Below are positions 8,288-16,261 of a stretch of 51,613 bases of DNA, in pieces. The notes below the pieces were generated by a model, which was given only the letters and a program-made list of their open reading frames with translations, had not been told where the DNA came from and searched no databases. Position numbers and translations under genes: made by a program. The stretch is from Candidatus Binatus sp. (lineage in GTDB: Bacteria > Desulfobacterota > Binatia > Binatales > Binataceae), in contig NZ_JAUSKL010000101.1 of the NCBI RefSeq assembly GCF_030646925.1, positions 1 to 51,613 of the forward strand. The letters are read 5' to 3'. Position 1 is the stretch's first letter, and each line of letters opens with the position of its first letter.

Positions 8288-9238
8288 ATGAATGCGCTGG
8301 TCGTTGATCGCAGCCTCGAGTTTCGCGCGGATCACCCGGTGCCGGCTGCGGCGCCAGGTGAAAGTATCGTGCGAGTTTCGCTTGCCGGCATCTGCGGCAC
8401 CGATCTCGAAATCGCGCGCGGATACATGGCGTACCGCGGCGTGCCCGGCCACGAATTCGTCGGCCGCGTCGCGGAGACTGCAAATGCGGCGCTGCGAGGC
8501 CGTCGCGTCGTTGGCGAAATCAATGCCGCGTGCGGACGATGCGCCAGTTGCGTCGCGGGTCTCGGGCGTCATTGCGCGGCGCGCACGGTGCTCGGAATAC
8601 TCGGACGCGACGGTGCGTTCGCCCAGTATCTGCGCCTCCCCGACGAAAATCTGATTCCGGTTCCCGATTCGGTTCCCGACGACGCCGCGGTCTTTGTCGA
8701 GCCGCTTGCCGCCGCCTATGAAATTTTTGAGCAGGTGCATTTGTCGCGCAATCATCGAATCGCGGTGCTCGGCGACGGACGCCTGGGCGCGCTCGTGGCG
8801 CTCGCGCTGAAGGGCGAGCAGTACCAACCAATCGTCGTCGGTCATCACGCGGAGAAACTAAGTCGCCTCGCCGATTTAGGACTGGCGACCGCGATCGACG
8901 CCACAATCGGCGATCGGTTCGACGTGGTTGTCGATTGCACCGGCCACGGCGCAGGACTCGCGCGAGCGATCGCGATGGTCAAGCCGCGCGGCACGATCAT
9001 TCTAAAAAGCACTGCGGCTCAAGGCGTCGCGATCAATCTCGCGCCAGTGGTCGTAAATGAGATCACCGTAGTCGGCTCGCGATGCGGTCGATTCGGCCCC
9101 GCCCTGGATGCGCTCGCAGCGAAAAAGATCGATCCGCGGCCGCTGCTCGACGGCACCTTCGCGCTGAAGGACGGCATCGCAGCTTTTGCCGCCGCCGAGA
9201 ACCCCGCCAATTTCAAAATTTTGCTGAAGCCGTCGTGA
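8288..9238 (+). CDS. Zinc-dependent alcohol dehydrogenase (MDR family)
   Basis: A 316-residue medium-chain dehydrogenase/reductase. Catalytic zinc ligands are visible as C36 in G-I-C-G-T-D, H55-E56 in P-G-H-E-F, and E138 in F-V-E-P-L. The structural zinc lobe has four cysteines at 82, 85, 88 and 96. The nucleotide fold follows (I-A-V-L-G-D-G-R-L-G-A-L-V). The order resembles threonine/sorbitol dehydrogenase-like members and some annotated as 2-desacetyl-2-hydroxyethyl bacteriochlorophyllide-like. The actual alcohol is unknown. Its stop overlaps the GTG start of the hydantoinase A gene by 4 bases, so it probably serves the same pathway, perhaps oxidising an alcohol to the ketone or cyclic substrate used next. 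Confidence 0.88.
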   Translation: MNALVVDRSLEFRADHPVPAAAPGESIVRVSLAGICGTDLEIARGYMAYRGVPGHEFVGRVAETANAALRGRRVVGEINAACGRCASCVAGLGRHCAARTVLGILGRDGAFAQYLRLPDENLIPVPDSVPDDAAVFVEPLAAAYEIFEQVHLSRNHRIAVLGDGRLGALVALALKGEQYQPIVVGHHAEKLSRLADLGLATAIDATIGDRFDVVVDCTGHGAGLARAIAMVKPRGTIILKSTAAQGVAINLAPVVVNEITVVGSRCGRFGPALDALAAKKIDPRPLLDGTFALKDGIAAFAAAENPANFKILLKPS

Positions 9239-11247
9239 GCGTCGCGCAGAACTCTTCATCGCGTACGCGACGCGCATCCGATTCCGGCACGACGATCGTC
9301 GGCGTCGATACTGGCGGCACGTTTACCGATCTCGTCGCGATTATCCGCGGTGAATTGCGCGTTCATAAAGTGCTCTCGACGCCCGCCGACCCCGCCGACG
9401 CAGTAATTCGCGGGCTCGCCGAGATGCTTGCCGATGATACGCCCGCCGCGGTCACGTACAGTTCGACCGTCGCGACCAACGCGCTGCTCGAAAAAAAAGG
9501 CGCGCGCGTCGCGCTCATCACCAACGCCGGTTTCGAGGACGTGATCGAAATCGGGCGCCAGAATCGCGACGATCTGTATGCACTGGCGCCGTCGCGTCCC
9601 GAGCCGCTGGTGAGCCGCGCGATGCGGTTCGGAATCGCCGAACGCACGCTGTTCGATGGCACTACGATTCAGCCGTTGACCAATTCGGAACTCGCGCGCA
9701 TTCGCAAACTCGCGTCGGCGATCGATGCCGAAGCGTTCGCGATCTGCCTGCTTCACTCGTATGCCAACCCGAAGAGCGAGGAGGCGATCGCGCGCACGCT
9801 GAAGCCGCTCGGGCGGCCACTGTCGGTGTCGCATCGCATCCTGGCCGAGTACCGCGAGTACGAGCGCTTCTCGACGGCGGTGGTCAATGCGTACGTCGCG
9901 CCGCGGATGTCGTCGCATCTGCAAAATCTCGAGACGCGGCTCAAGGGCGCGCGGCTGCGCGTGATGCAATCGAACGGCAGCGCGATTGGCGCGGAATTGG
10001 CCCGCGTCGAACCGATTCGGACGATTCTGTCGGGACCGGCGGCCGGCGTGGTTGGCGCGGCGACGCTCGCCAGTGCAATCGGCACCGATCGATTCATCAC
10101 TTTCGACATGGGCGGGACTTCAACCGACGTGTCGTTGTTCGATCGGCGCGCGCGCATCCGAACGCTGAGTCATCCCGAGGGCTACGCCGTTCGCACGCCT
10201 GTGATCGATATCCATACTGTCGGCGCGGGCGGTGGTTCGATCGCGCGCATCGACGCGGGCGGTTCGCTGCAGGTTGGTCCGCAAAGCGCGGGCGCCGATC
10301 CAGGACCGGCCTGCTACGGCCGCGGTGACGCTGCGACCGTGACCGACGCGGACCTGGTCGCCGGTCGATTGGTCGCCGAAAATTTTCTCGGCGGCAAAAT
10401 GAAGCTGCAACCGGAGCGCGCGGCGCGAGCATTGTCGGGGCTCGCGCACAAGATGAAGTCCACTTCCGCGGCGGCGGCGCGCGGAGTGATTCGGGTCGTC
10501 AATGCCAACATGGAACGCGCGATTCGCGTGATCACGGTCGAGCGCGGTTACGACCCGCGCGATTTCGCGCTGCTCGCATTTGGCGGCGCCGGTCCGATGC
10601 ACGCCTGCGAGCTCGCGCTCGATTTGGGAATCCGGCATATCGTGATGCCGCAAAATCCGGGACTGCTGTGCGCGTGGGGCGCGGTCGGCGCTCCGCTTGG
10701 CCGCGAGTATTCGCTCACGGTGCGCGAAACCAATCCGAATCATGCGCGGCTGCTCCATCACGCTGCACCAATGATTCGCCGCGTCCGCGACGAGTTGAAA
10801 TCCGAGGGCGCCGCGAAGATCGAACACGAACTTTGGGTCGATATGCGTTATCGCGGACAATCGTATGAGCTCGAAGTCGCGCTGACGCCGCGCTTTGTCG
10901 CGGAGTTTCATTCGCTTCATCGGCAAACCTTCGGGCACGCCGCTCCCGACGCGGCGGTCGAGGTCGTGAACATCAGGATTCGCGCGATCGCCGCCGGAAA
11001 AGCTCCGACTGCGCCCAAGAAGATCGCGCGAATGAAAAGCAAGGCGGCGCCGATTTCGCGCAGATCAGTGATGGTTGGCAATCGCGAACGTATCGTGTCG
11101 ATTTACGCGCGTGATTCGCTCGGCGCCGGTACACGGCTGCGCGGACCAGTCGTCGTCGTCGAACTCAGCTCGACTGCTTACGTCGCACCCGAGTTCGAAC
11201 TGCGCGTGGATGATTTCGGCAATCTGCAACTCGAGGCCGCGCGATGA
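9235..11247 (+). CDS. Hydantoinase/oxoprolinase/ketone carboxylase A-type subunit
   Basis: The GTG at 9235 overlaps the previous stop and gives 670 residues, near the usual HyuA length. After a short Ser/Arg-rich lead comes the ATP-binding T-T-I-V-G-V-D-T-G-G-T-F-T-D-L (about 18-32), then the S-S-T-V-A-T-N-A-L-L-E motif and the F-D-M-G-G-T-S-T-D-V-S phosphate loop near 289-299. The A-F-G-G-A-G-P-M-H-A-C segment follows, ending with the C-terminal domain. These belong to ASKHA-fold subunits of N-methylhydantoinases, 5-oxoprolinases, and acetone/acetophenone carboxylases, which use ATP to activate a carbonyl or bicarbonate. Partnered with the B subunit immediately downstream (ATGA overlap). The substrate is unresolved. 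Confidence 0.9.
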   Translation: MSVAQNSSSRTRRASDSGTTIVGVDTGGTFTDLVAIIRGELRVHKVLSTPADPADAVIRGLAEMLADDTPAAVTYSSTVATNALLEKKGARVALITNAGFEDVIEIGRQNRDDLYALAPSRPEPLVSRAMRFGIAERTLFDGTTIQPLTNSELARIRKLASAIDAEAFAICLLHSYANPKSEEAIARTLKPLGRPLSVSHRILAEYREYERFSTAVVNAYVAPRMSSHLQNLETRLKGARLRVMQSNGSAIGAELARVEPIRTILSGPAAGVVGAATLASAIGTDRFITFDMGGTSTDVSLFDRRARIRTLSHPEGYAVRTPVIDIHTVGAGGGSIARIDAGGSLQVGPQSAGADPGPACYGRGDAATVTDADLVAGRLVAENFLGGKMKLQPERAARALSGLAHKMKSTSAAAARGVIRVVNANMERAIRVITVERGYDPRDFALLAFGGAGPMHACELALDLGIRHIVMPQNPGLLCAWGAVGAPLGREYSLTVRETNPNHARLLHHAAPMIRRVRDELKSEGAAKIEHELWVDMRYRGQSYELEVALTPRFVAEFHSLHRQTFGHAAPDAAVEVVNIRIRAIAAGKAPTAPKKIARMKSKAAPISRRSVMVGNRERIVSIYARDSLGAGTRLRGPVVVVELSSTAYVAPEFELRVDDFGNLQLEAAR

Positions 11248-12806
11248 AAATCGATCCGATCACGCTCGCCGTCATGAACAACCGCCTCGCCGCGATTGCC
11301 GAGGAGATGGGCGTCGTACTCGGCCAGACTGCATATTCGCCAAATATCAAGGAGCGCCATGATTTCTCCTGCGCGATCTTCGATGCGCGCGGCGAACTGG
11401 TGGCGCAGGCTGCGCACATCCCGGTTCATCTTGGTTCGACACCGCTTTCGGTTCGCGCCGCGATCGAGAGGCTCGATCTCGGCCGTGGCGATATCGCGGC
11501 GCTCAACGATCCGTTCGCAGGCGGAACGCATCTGCCGGACCTCACTCTCGTCGCGCCTATTTTTATAGGCAACGAGCGCAAGCCGTTCGGGTACGCGGCG
11601 AACCGGGCGCATCACGCGGATATCGGCGGCATCGCGCCGGGCTCGATGGCGCTAGCGACGGAAATTTACCAGGAAGGATTTCGGCTGCCGCCGGTGAAGA
11701 TCGTCGCGGCCGGCGAGATCGCACGCGACGTGATGACGCTCTTTCTCGCCAACACCCGCGTCGGCGAGGAGCGCGAAGGCGATTTGCGCGCGCAGATTGC
11801 CGCGCTGACGGTTGGTTCGGCGCGCCTGCTCGATCTCGTGAAGTCGTCGGGACGCGCGACTGTCGAGGCTGCGATGGATGCGCTGAAATCATACGCGTCG
11901 CGCCTGATGAGCGCGGCGTTGCGCGAACTGAAGCCCGGCACCTATCGCGCCGAGGATTTTCTGGATGACGACGGCTTCGGCACCGGCCCGATTCCAATCC
12001 GAGTGGCGATCAAAATTCGCGGCGGCGATGCGCTCGTCGATTTCACCGGATCGGCATCGCAAGTGCGCGGCTCGGTCAACGCGAACTACGCGATCACGCT
12101 GTCCGCCACCTTCTACGCGATGAAATGTCTCGCGTCGGAGGCGGTGCCGGCCAACGAAGGCCTGATGCGACCGATCAAGTTGATCGCGCCCGAGGGCTCG
12201 ATCGTCAACGCGCTGGCGCCGGCGGCGGTCGCGGGCGGCAACGTCGAGACTTCGCAGCGAATCGTGGACGTCCTCTTTCGCGCGCTGGCGAAGGCGGCGC
12301 CCGCCCGGATTCCGGCGGCGAGTTCAGGCTCGATGTCGAATCTCACCGTCGGTGGATTCGATCGTTTCCGCAACCGCCACTTTTCGTACTACGAAACGAT
12401 CGCCGGCGGCGCGGGCGCGGCGAAGGGACTGCCGGGTGCGTCGGGAATTCACACTCACATGACGAACACGCTCAACACGCCGATCGAGGCGCTCGAGGCG
12501 TACTACCCGATGCGTATCACTGCGTATCATCTGCGCCGCGGCTCGGGCGGTCGAGGACGCGCGCGCGGCGGCGACGGTCTCGTGCGCGAGCTCGAATGTC
12601 TGGTCGATTCCAACGTGAGCGTGCTCACGGAGCGCCGCAAGATCGCGCCTTACGGTTTGGCGGGCGGCGGCGCCGGCGCCAAGGGACGGAACGTGCTCGT
12701 GCGCGGGCGCAATCGAAAATCGTTGCCCGGCAAGACCAACATCGATCTGAAGCCCGGCGATCGCATTCGAATCGAGACGCCCGGTGGCGGCGGCTGGGGC
12801 CGCTGA
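11244..12806 (+). CDS. Hydantoinase/oxoprolinase/ketone carboxylase B-type subunit
   Basis: A 520-residue HyuB-type subunit that starts inside the stop of the A subunit (ATGA). Family marks include D-P-I-T-L-A-V-M-N-N-R-L near the start, the G-Q-T-A-Y-S-P-N-I-K-E-R-H-D-F-S region with the following C-A-I-F-D-A-R-G-E-L-V, then N-D-P-F-A-G-G-T-H-L-P-D-L near 89-101, H-H-A-D-I-G-G-I-A-P-G-S, and a glycine-rich C-terminus (G-G-G-A-G-A-K-G, G-G-G-G-W-G). These subunits form complexes with HyuA that hydrolyse cyclic amides or carboxylate ketones. No small third subunit, as in acetone carboxylase, was found nearby, so a hydantoinase/oxoprolinase or acetophenone-carboxylase-like role is about equally likely. 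Confidence 0.9.
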   Translation: MKIDPITLAVMNNRLAAIAEEMGVVLGQTAYSPNIKERHDFSCAIFDARGELVAQAAHIPVHLGSTPLSVRAAIERLDLGRGDIAALNDPFAGGTHLPDLTLVAPIFIGNERKPFGYAANRAHHADIGGIAPGSMALATEIYQEGFRLPPVKIVAAGEIARDVMTLFLANTRVGEEREGDLRAQIAALTVGSARLLDLVKSSGRATVEAAMDALKSYASRLMSAALRELKPGTYRAEDFLDDDGFGTGPIPIRVAIKIRGGDALVDFTGSASQVRGSVNANYAITLSATFYAMKCLASEAVPANEGLMRPIKLIAPEGSIVNALAPAAVAGGNVETSQRIVDVLFRALAKAAPARIPAASSGSMSNLTVGGFDRFRNRHFSYYETIAGGAGAAKGLPGASGIHTHMTNTLNTPIEALEAYYPMRITAYHLRRGSGGRGRARGGDGLVRELECLVDSNVSVLTERRKIAPYGLAGGGAGAKGRNVLVRGRNRKSLPGKTNIDLKPGDRIRIETPGGGGWGR

Positions 12807-12843
12807 TATCGTGCGCCCTCCACGTCCTTCCTATCCTCATCCA

Positions 12844-12954
12844 CTACTAACAGCGCGTAGCGCGCATCCTGAAATCTTAGTGCGATTCGGCCCTGCGGCC
12901 CGAAGTCGGCTTCGCGTCGCCCCAGGAAGCCCGAAACCCGTGAGGGGTTTCGGA
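12844..12954 (+). repeat. Dispersed intergenic repeat, family A, copy 1
   Basis: About 111 bases that recur nearly unchanged at 26252-26359. Shared landmarks in order: ctactaacagcgcgtagcg, then gcgattcggccctgcggccc, then ccccaggaagcccgaaaccc. The last 23 bases (12931-12953) form a perfect hairpin with 9-bp arms ccgaaaccc / gggtttcgg and a 5-base loop; the middle also folds (ttcgg...ccgaa). No T-run follows, so it is not an ordinary terminator. It lies in the gap between the convergent HyuB and CoA-transferase genes. It resembles REP-type or small non-autonomous elements. Confidence 0.8.
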
Positions 12955-12986
12955 TGAATGGAATTTTGATCTATCGCTATGCCAGC

Positions 12987-14216
12987 TCAGATCACGCCCG
13001 ATGAACGCAGCCGCTCGCGCGATTTCGCGTCGATACCAAGTTCCTCGAGCACTTCGTCGGTATGCGCGCCGAGTCGCGGTGCGCCGCTTCGGACACGAGT
13101 CGGCGTGCGTGAGAACTTTGCCGCCGGCCCCGTGATCGGCGCGAGCTTGCCGTCTTCCTGCGCAACCTCCTGCAGCATGTCGCGCTCGAGCGTATTCGGG
13201 TCGCGCGCCGCTTCGGTGTAGGTCCGCACTTTCGCGCACGCGATTCCAAGCTTCGCGCACTCCTCGACGGCTTCATCGACGGTGCGCGCCGCACACCACG
13301 CCGCGAGCATCGCATCACACTCCGCGCGATTTTTCATGCGGCCCGGAATCGTCGCGTAGTCGGGATTCTCGGCGAGATCGGGACGCCCCGCCATCCGCGC
13401 GACGACCTTCCAGTGCGTATCGAGCAAAACGCCCGCGAGCACGTGCCCGTCGCGACATCGATAAACGTTGCTCGGAATCGAAAACGAAAACTCGTTGCCC
13501 ATCCGCTTCGGCTCGAGGCCGAGCGCCGCCAGCGTGAGAAATCCGTTGGACTGAAACAGCATCGCATCGAGCATCGCGACGTCAACGTGCTGTCCTTCGC
13601 CGGTCCGATCGCGATGACGCAGCGCCGACAGTGCGCCAATCGCGCCGTGCAGGCCGCCCAAGTCGTCGCAGATCCAGGTCGGCGCTTTGACCGGCGGACC
13701 GTCCGCGGTGCCGTTCATCGAGATGAATCCGCTCATCGCTTGCGCCAGCGGATCGTACGCGACGCGATCGTGAATCGGACCGAACTGCCCGTAGCCGCTG
13801 ATCGAGATGTAGATGATGTCGGGCTTCACGGCGCGCGCATCCTCGTAGCCGATTCCCCATTTGTCGAAAGTGCCGGGCCGAAAATTCTGCACGATTATGT
13901 CCGAGCGCTTCGTCAGTTTCAGAAAAATTTCACGGCCCTCGGGATGCCGCAAATCCAGCGTCAGGCTCCGCTTGTTGCGATTGACCGACGCTTGCGCGAA
14001 TCCGACCGGCGTATCGTGGCCGGGCAGAAACGGCGGGATTCGCCGCGACACTTCGCCCTCGCGCGCCTCGACCTTGATCACATCGGCGCCGAGGTCGGCC
14101 AGCATGCACGCGCACATCGGCCCCGCCCAACTCGTGGTCGCATCGATCACGCGAATCCCTTCCAGCGGTCCGGTCAAATCGTGCCGCGCGTTGCGATAGA
14201 AGTCAGCTTTCTTCAT
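12987..14216 (-). CDS. CaiB/BaiF family class III CoA-transferase
   Basis: A full-length 409-residue member. Visible marks are L-E-G-I-R-V-I-D-A-T near 18-27, A-D-L-G-A-D-V-I-K-V-E near 40-50, N-R-N-K-R-S-L-T-L-D-L near 79-89, N-F-R-P-G-T near 111-116, and an aspartate pair at 184/185 (W-I-C-D-D-L-G-G) in the position of the catalytic Asp. The segment G-E-G-Q-H-V-D-V follows. It transfers CoA among carboxylates or activates a substrate acid; the acceptor is unknown. It is divergent from the NUDIX gene with a 66-base gap and convergent with HyuB. It could supply CoA esters to catabolic enzymes elsewhere in the window. Confidence 0.93.
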   Translation of the reverse strand: MKKADFYRNARHDLTGPLEGIRVIDATTSWAGPMCACMLADLGADVIKVEAREGEVSRRIPPFLPGHDTPVGFAQASVNRNKRSLTLDLRHPEGREIFLKLTKRSDIIVQNFRPGTFDKWGIGYEDARAVKPDIIYISISGYGQFGPIHDRVAYDPLAQAMSGFISMNGTADGPPVKAPTWICDDLGGLHGAIGALSALRHRDRTGEGQHVDVAMLDAMLFQSNGFLTLAALGLEPKRMGNEFSFSIPSNVYRCRDGHVLAGVLLDTHWKVVARMAGRPDLAENPDYATIPGRMKNRAECDAMLAAWCAARTVDEAVEECAKLGIACAKVRTYTEAARDPNTLERDMLQEVAQEDGKLAPITGPAAKFSRTPTRVRSGAPRLGAHTDEVLEELGIDAKSRERLRSSGVI

Positions 14217-14282
14217 GCGTCCAGCCTCCGGCGAACGAATCCTACCGCTATCGAACGAAAATCGACAATCGTTGCGGATGCG

Positions 14283-14723
14283 ATGGGCCTGCCGATAAAT
14301 TTAATCCCGATGGCGGAGCATCAGTTCTACGTTGGCATCCACGCCGTGATCGCGAATCGCGGACGGATACTGGTCCTGAAGCGCGCGCCGCGGATGCCGT
14401 ATCGTCCGGGCAGTTGGGATTTGCCCGGCGGCCATCTCGAGGTCGGCGAAAATTTCGAAGATTGCCTGCGCCGCGAAGTCAAGGAAGAAACCGCGCTCGA
14501 CGTCGCGATTGAACGATTGCTCGGCCTGCACAGCATGATCGATGAGCCGTACTTGCAGGCCCTCTATGCGTGCCGCCTCACCGTGTTCCAGAACGTGCAG
14601 TTGGCGCCGCACGAGCACGTCGAGCATCGATGGGCCACGCCGGCGGAACTGGAATCGCTCGACTTGATTCCATATCTATCGCGAATTCTCAAGCAGGGGA
14701 TGCTCACCTTCGTTAAAATGTGA
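14283..14723 (+). CDS. NUDIX hydrolase
   Basis: A 146-residue protein from the ATG at 14283; the ATG at 14310 is equally possible and gives 137. The Nudix box is seen as G-H-L-E-V-G-E, seven residues, then R-E-V-K-E-E-T-A-L. This matches GX5EX7REUXEEXGU except that the last Gly is Ala, a common change. Such enzymes hydrolyse nucleoside diphosphates linked to another moiety, using the box glutamates to bind Mg. The preceding strand I-L-V-L-K-R-A-P-R and W-D-L-P-G-G complete the fold. Substrate unknown. It is encoded alone between a divergent CoA-transferase gene and the beta-propeller gene. Confidence 0.9.
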   Translation: MGLPINLIPMAEHQFYVGIHAVIANRGRILVLKRAPRMPYRPGSWDLPGGHLEVGENFEDCLRREVKEETALDVAIERLLGLHSMIDEPYLQALYACRLTVFQNVQLAPHEHVEHRWATPAELESLDLIPYLSRILKQGMLTFVKM

Positions 14724-14783
14724 GCGATACGGCGATGTCGATCCAGACTTTCGTGTCGCGGCTGAGTGGTGTCTGATAAAGGC

Positions 14784-15833
14784 GTGAGAAATCTCTCGCT
14801 CCGATTCCTGGTCCTCACATTGGTCGCGCTCTGCTCGACGACTTCGGGTCACCTCGCGCGCGCCGCCTATTCGTCGCAAATCTACCGGCTCACCGGGTCG
14901 ATCAAGATTGGCGGCGACGGCGGATGGGATTACCTCGCGCTAAGCCCCAACGGGCACGCGCTTTACGTCACCCGCACGACGCATACGATGGTCATCGATC
15001 TTGCGACCGGCCAGTCCACCGCGGATATCCGCGGCCTGCGGATCGCCCACGGCGTGGTGTTGGTGCCCGACGCCGGCCGCGGCTTCGTCAGCGACGGCGG
15101 CGCGGGAACCGTCGTCGTCTTCGATCTGAATACCGGCGCGGAATTGGGCAGAGTCGCTGCCGCGGATGACGCCGACGCGATCATCTACGATCCCGCGAGC
15201 AAGCGCGTGCTGGTCTTCTGCGGCGACGCGCACCAGATGGTCGCGATCGCGCCGGACGTTGACCCGAAGCGCGGCAAAGCAATCGCGAAGGTGGACCTTG
15301 GCGGCACGCCCGAATACGGAGTCGCCGACGGGCGCGGCGAGATCTTCGTGAATATCGTCGATCGCGACGAACTGGCGGTGATCGATTCGGCCGCGATGAA
15401 AGTGATCGCGCGCTGGCCCACCGGCGCCGGCAAACAGCCAACCGCACTCGCGATCGATCCCAAGACGCGGCGGCTGTTCATTGGATGCCGCAATGGCAGG
15501 CTAATCGTGATGAACGCGGACACTGGCGTCATCGTCGCAGACTTTCCGATCGGCCAGGGCGTCGACGGCGTCGCGTTCATCGACGGCCTGATTCTCGCAA
15601 GTTGTTTCGACGGCACGATGTCGGTGTTCCGCGAAATTGCAGCGGACAAATTCGTGCCGATGCAGACGGTATCGACGGCGGTTGGCGCGCGCACTTTGAC
15701 GGTCGATCCCTCGAGCGGAACCGTGTATTTGCCGACCGCGGAAATGAAGACGGCGGGCGGTCATCGCTACGAGCAGGCGCCCGGCACATTTAAAATTCTC
15801 GTCCTCACGCGAACTGCTGAAAAGAATCCCTGA
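14784..15833 (+). CDS. Secreted YncE-like beta-propeller protein
   Basis: Probably begins at the GTG at 14784 (VRNLSLRFLVLT), which puts the signal peptide at the very N-terminus; an in-frame GTG at 14766 adds six residues. The hydrophobic signal ends near A-R-A-A-Y. The rest is a repeat series of about 45 residues per blade with phrases such as D-Y-L-A-L-S-P-N-G-H-A-L-Y-V, T-V-V-V-F-D-L-N-T-G and T-A-L-A-I-D-P-K-T-R-R-L. This is the pattern of YncE/cytochrome cd1-like seven-bladed propellers. It is likely periplasmic, with a binding or scaffold role; no enzyme motif is seen. Confidence 0.82.
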   Translation: MRNLSLRFLVLTLVALCSTTSGHLARAAYSSQIYRLTGSIKIGGDGGWDYLALSPNGHALYVTRTTHTMVIDLATGQSTADIRGLRIAHGVVLVPDAGRGFVSDGGAGTVVVFDLNTGAELGRVAAADDADAIIYDPASKRVLVFCGDAHQMVAIAPDVDPKRGKAIAKVDLGGTPEYGVADGRGEIFVNIVDRDELAVIDSAAMKVIARWPTGAGKQPTALAIDPKTRRLFIGCRNGRLIVMNADTGVIVADFPIGQGVDGVAFIDGLILASCFDGTMSVFREIAADKFVPMQTVSTAVGARTLTVDPSSGTVYLPTAEMKTAGGHRYEQAPGTFKILVLTRTAEKNP

Positions 15834-15874
15834 GCCGAGATTTGTATCGAAAACCGTCACTGCGTCCTGAAAAG

Positions 15875-16258
15875 ATGCCGCAACCAACCATCGATCAATT
15901 GGCCGCCGAGCGCTACGTGAGCCTCGTGACGTTCCGACGCAATGGCAAGGGCGTGCCGACGCCGATCTGGATCGCGCGCGCCGGTGACAAACTCTATGCG
16001 TTTACCGACGGCGCCTCGGCCAAGATGAAGCGGCTCAGAGTGACCGATCGAATCCAGATTGCAGCTTGCGATGCGCGCGGAATCGTCCGCGGTGAATTCG
16101 CCGACGGACGCGCACGCAAAATCGACGACCCCGCAATCATTCGACGCGCGCTTGCATCACTATCGCAGAAATACGGCTGGCAGATGTCGGTGCTCAGCTT
16201 TTTTTCGCGGCTCTCGGGACGAATCAAGCGCCGCGCCTATCTCGAAATCTCGCTCTGA
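15875..16258 (+). CDS. PPOX-class F420-dependent oxidoreductase-like protein
   Basis: The ATG at 15875 gives 127 residues; an upstream in-frame TTG is less likely. The split-barrel flavin/F420-binding fold is recognised from L-A-A-E-R-Y-V-S-L-V-T-F-R-R-N-G, G-V-P-T-P-I-W-I-A, K-L-Y-A-F-T-D-G-A-S-A-K-M-K-R-L-R, and the Arg-rich C-terminus ending Y-L-E-I-S-L. Many family members bind the deazaflavin F420, but FMN or heme binding cannot be excluded from sequence. It lies 41 bases after the beta-propeller gene and is convergent with a CoA-transferase gene, their stops separated by 3 bases. Substrate unknown. Confidence 0.8.
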   Translation: MPQPTIDQLAAERYVSLVTFRRNGKGVPTPIWIARAGDKLYAFTDGASAKMKRLRVTDRIQIAACDARGIVRGEFADGRARKIDDPAIIRRALASLSQKYGWQMSVLSFFSRLSGRIKRRAYLEISL

Positions 16259-16261
16259 TTC

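Noticed and set aside
12931-12953. Perfect hairpin as a rho-independent terminator
   Set aside because: No T-run on either strand and an identical copy at 26336 in a divergent gap where a terminator is not expected.
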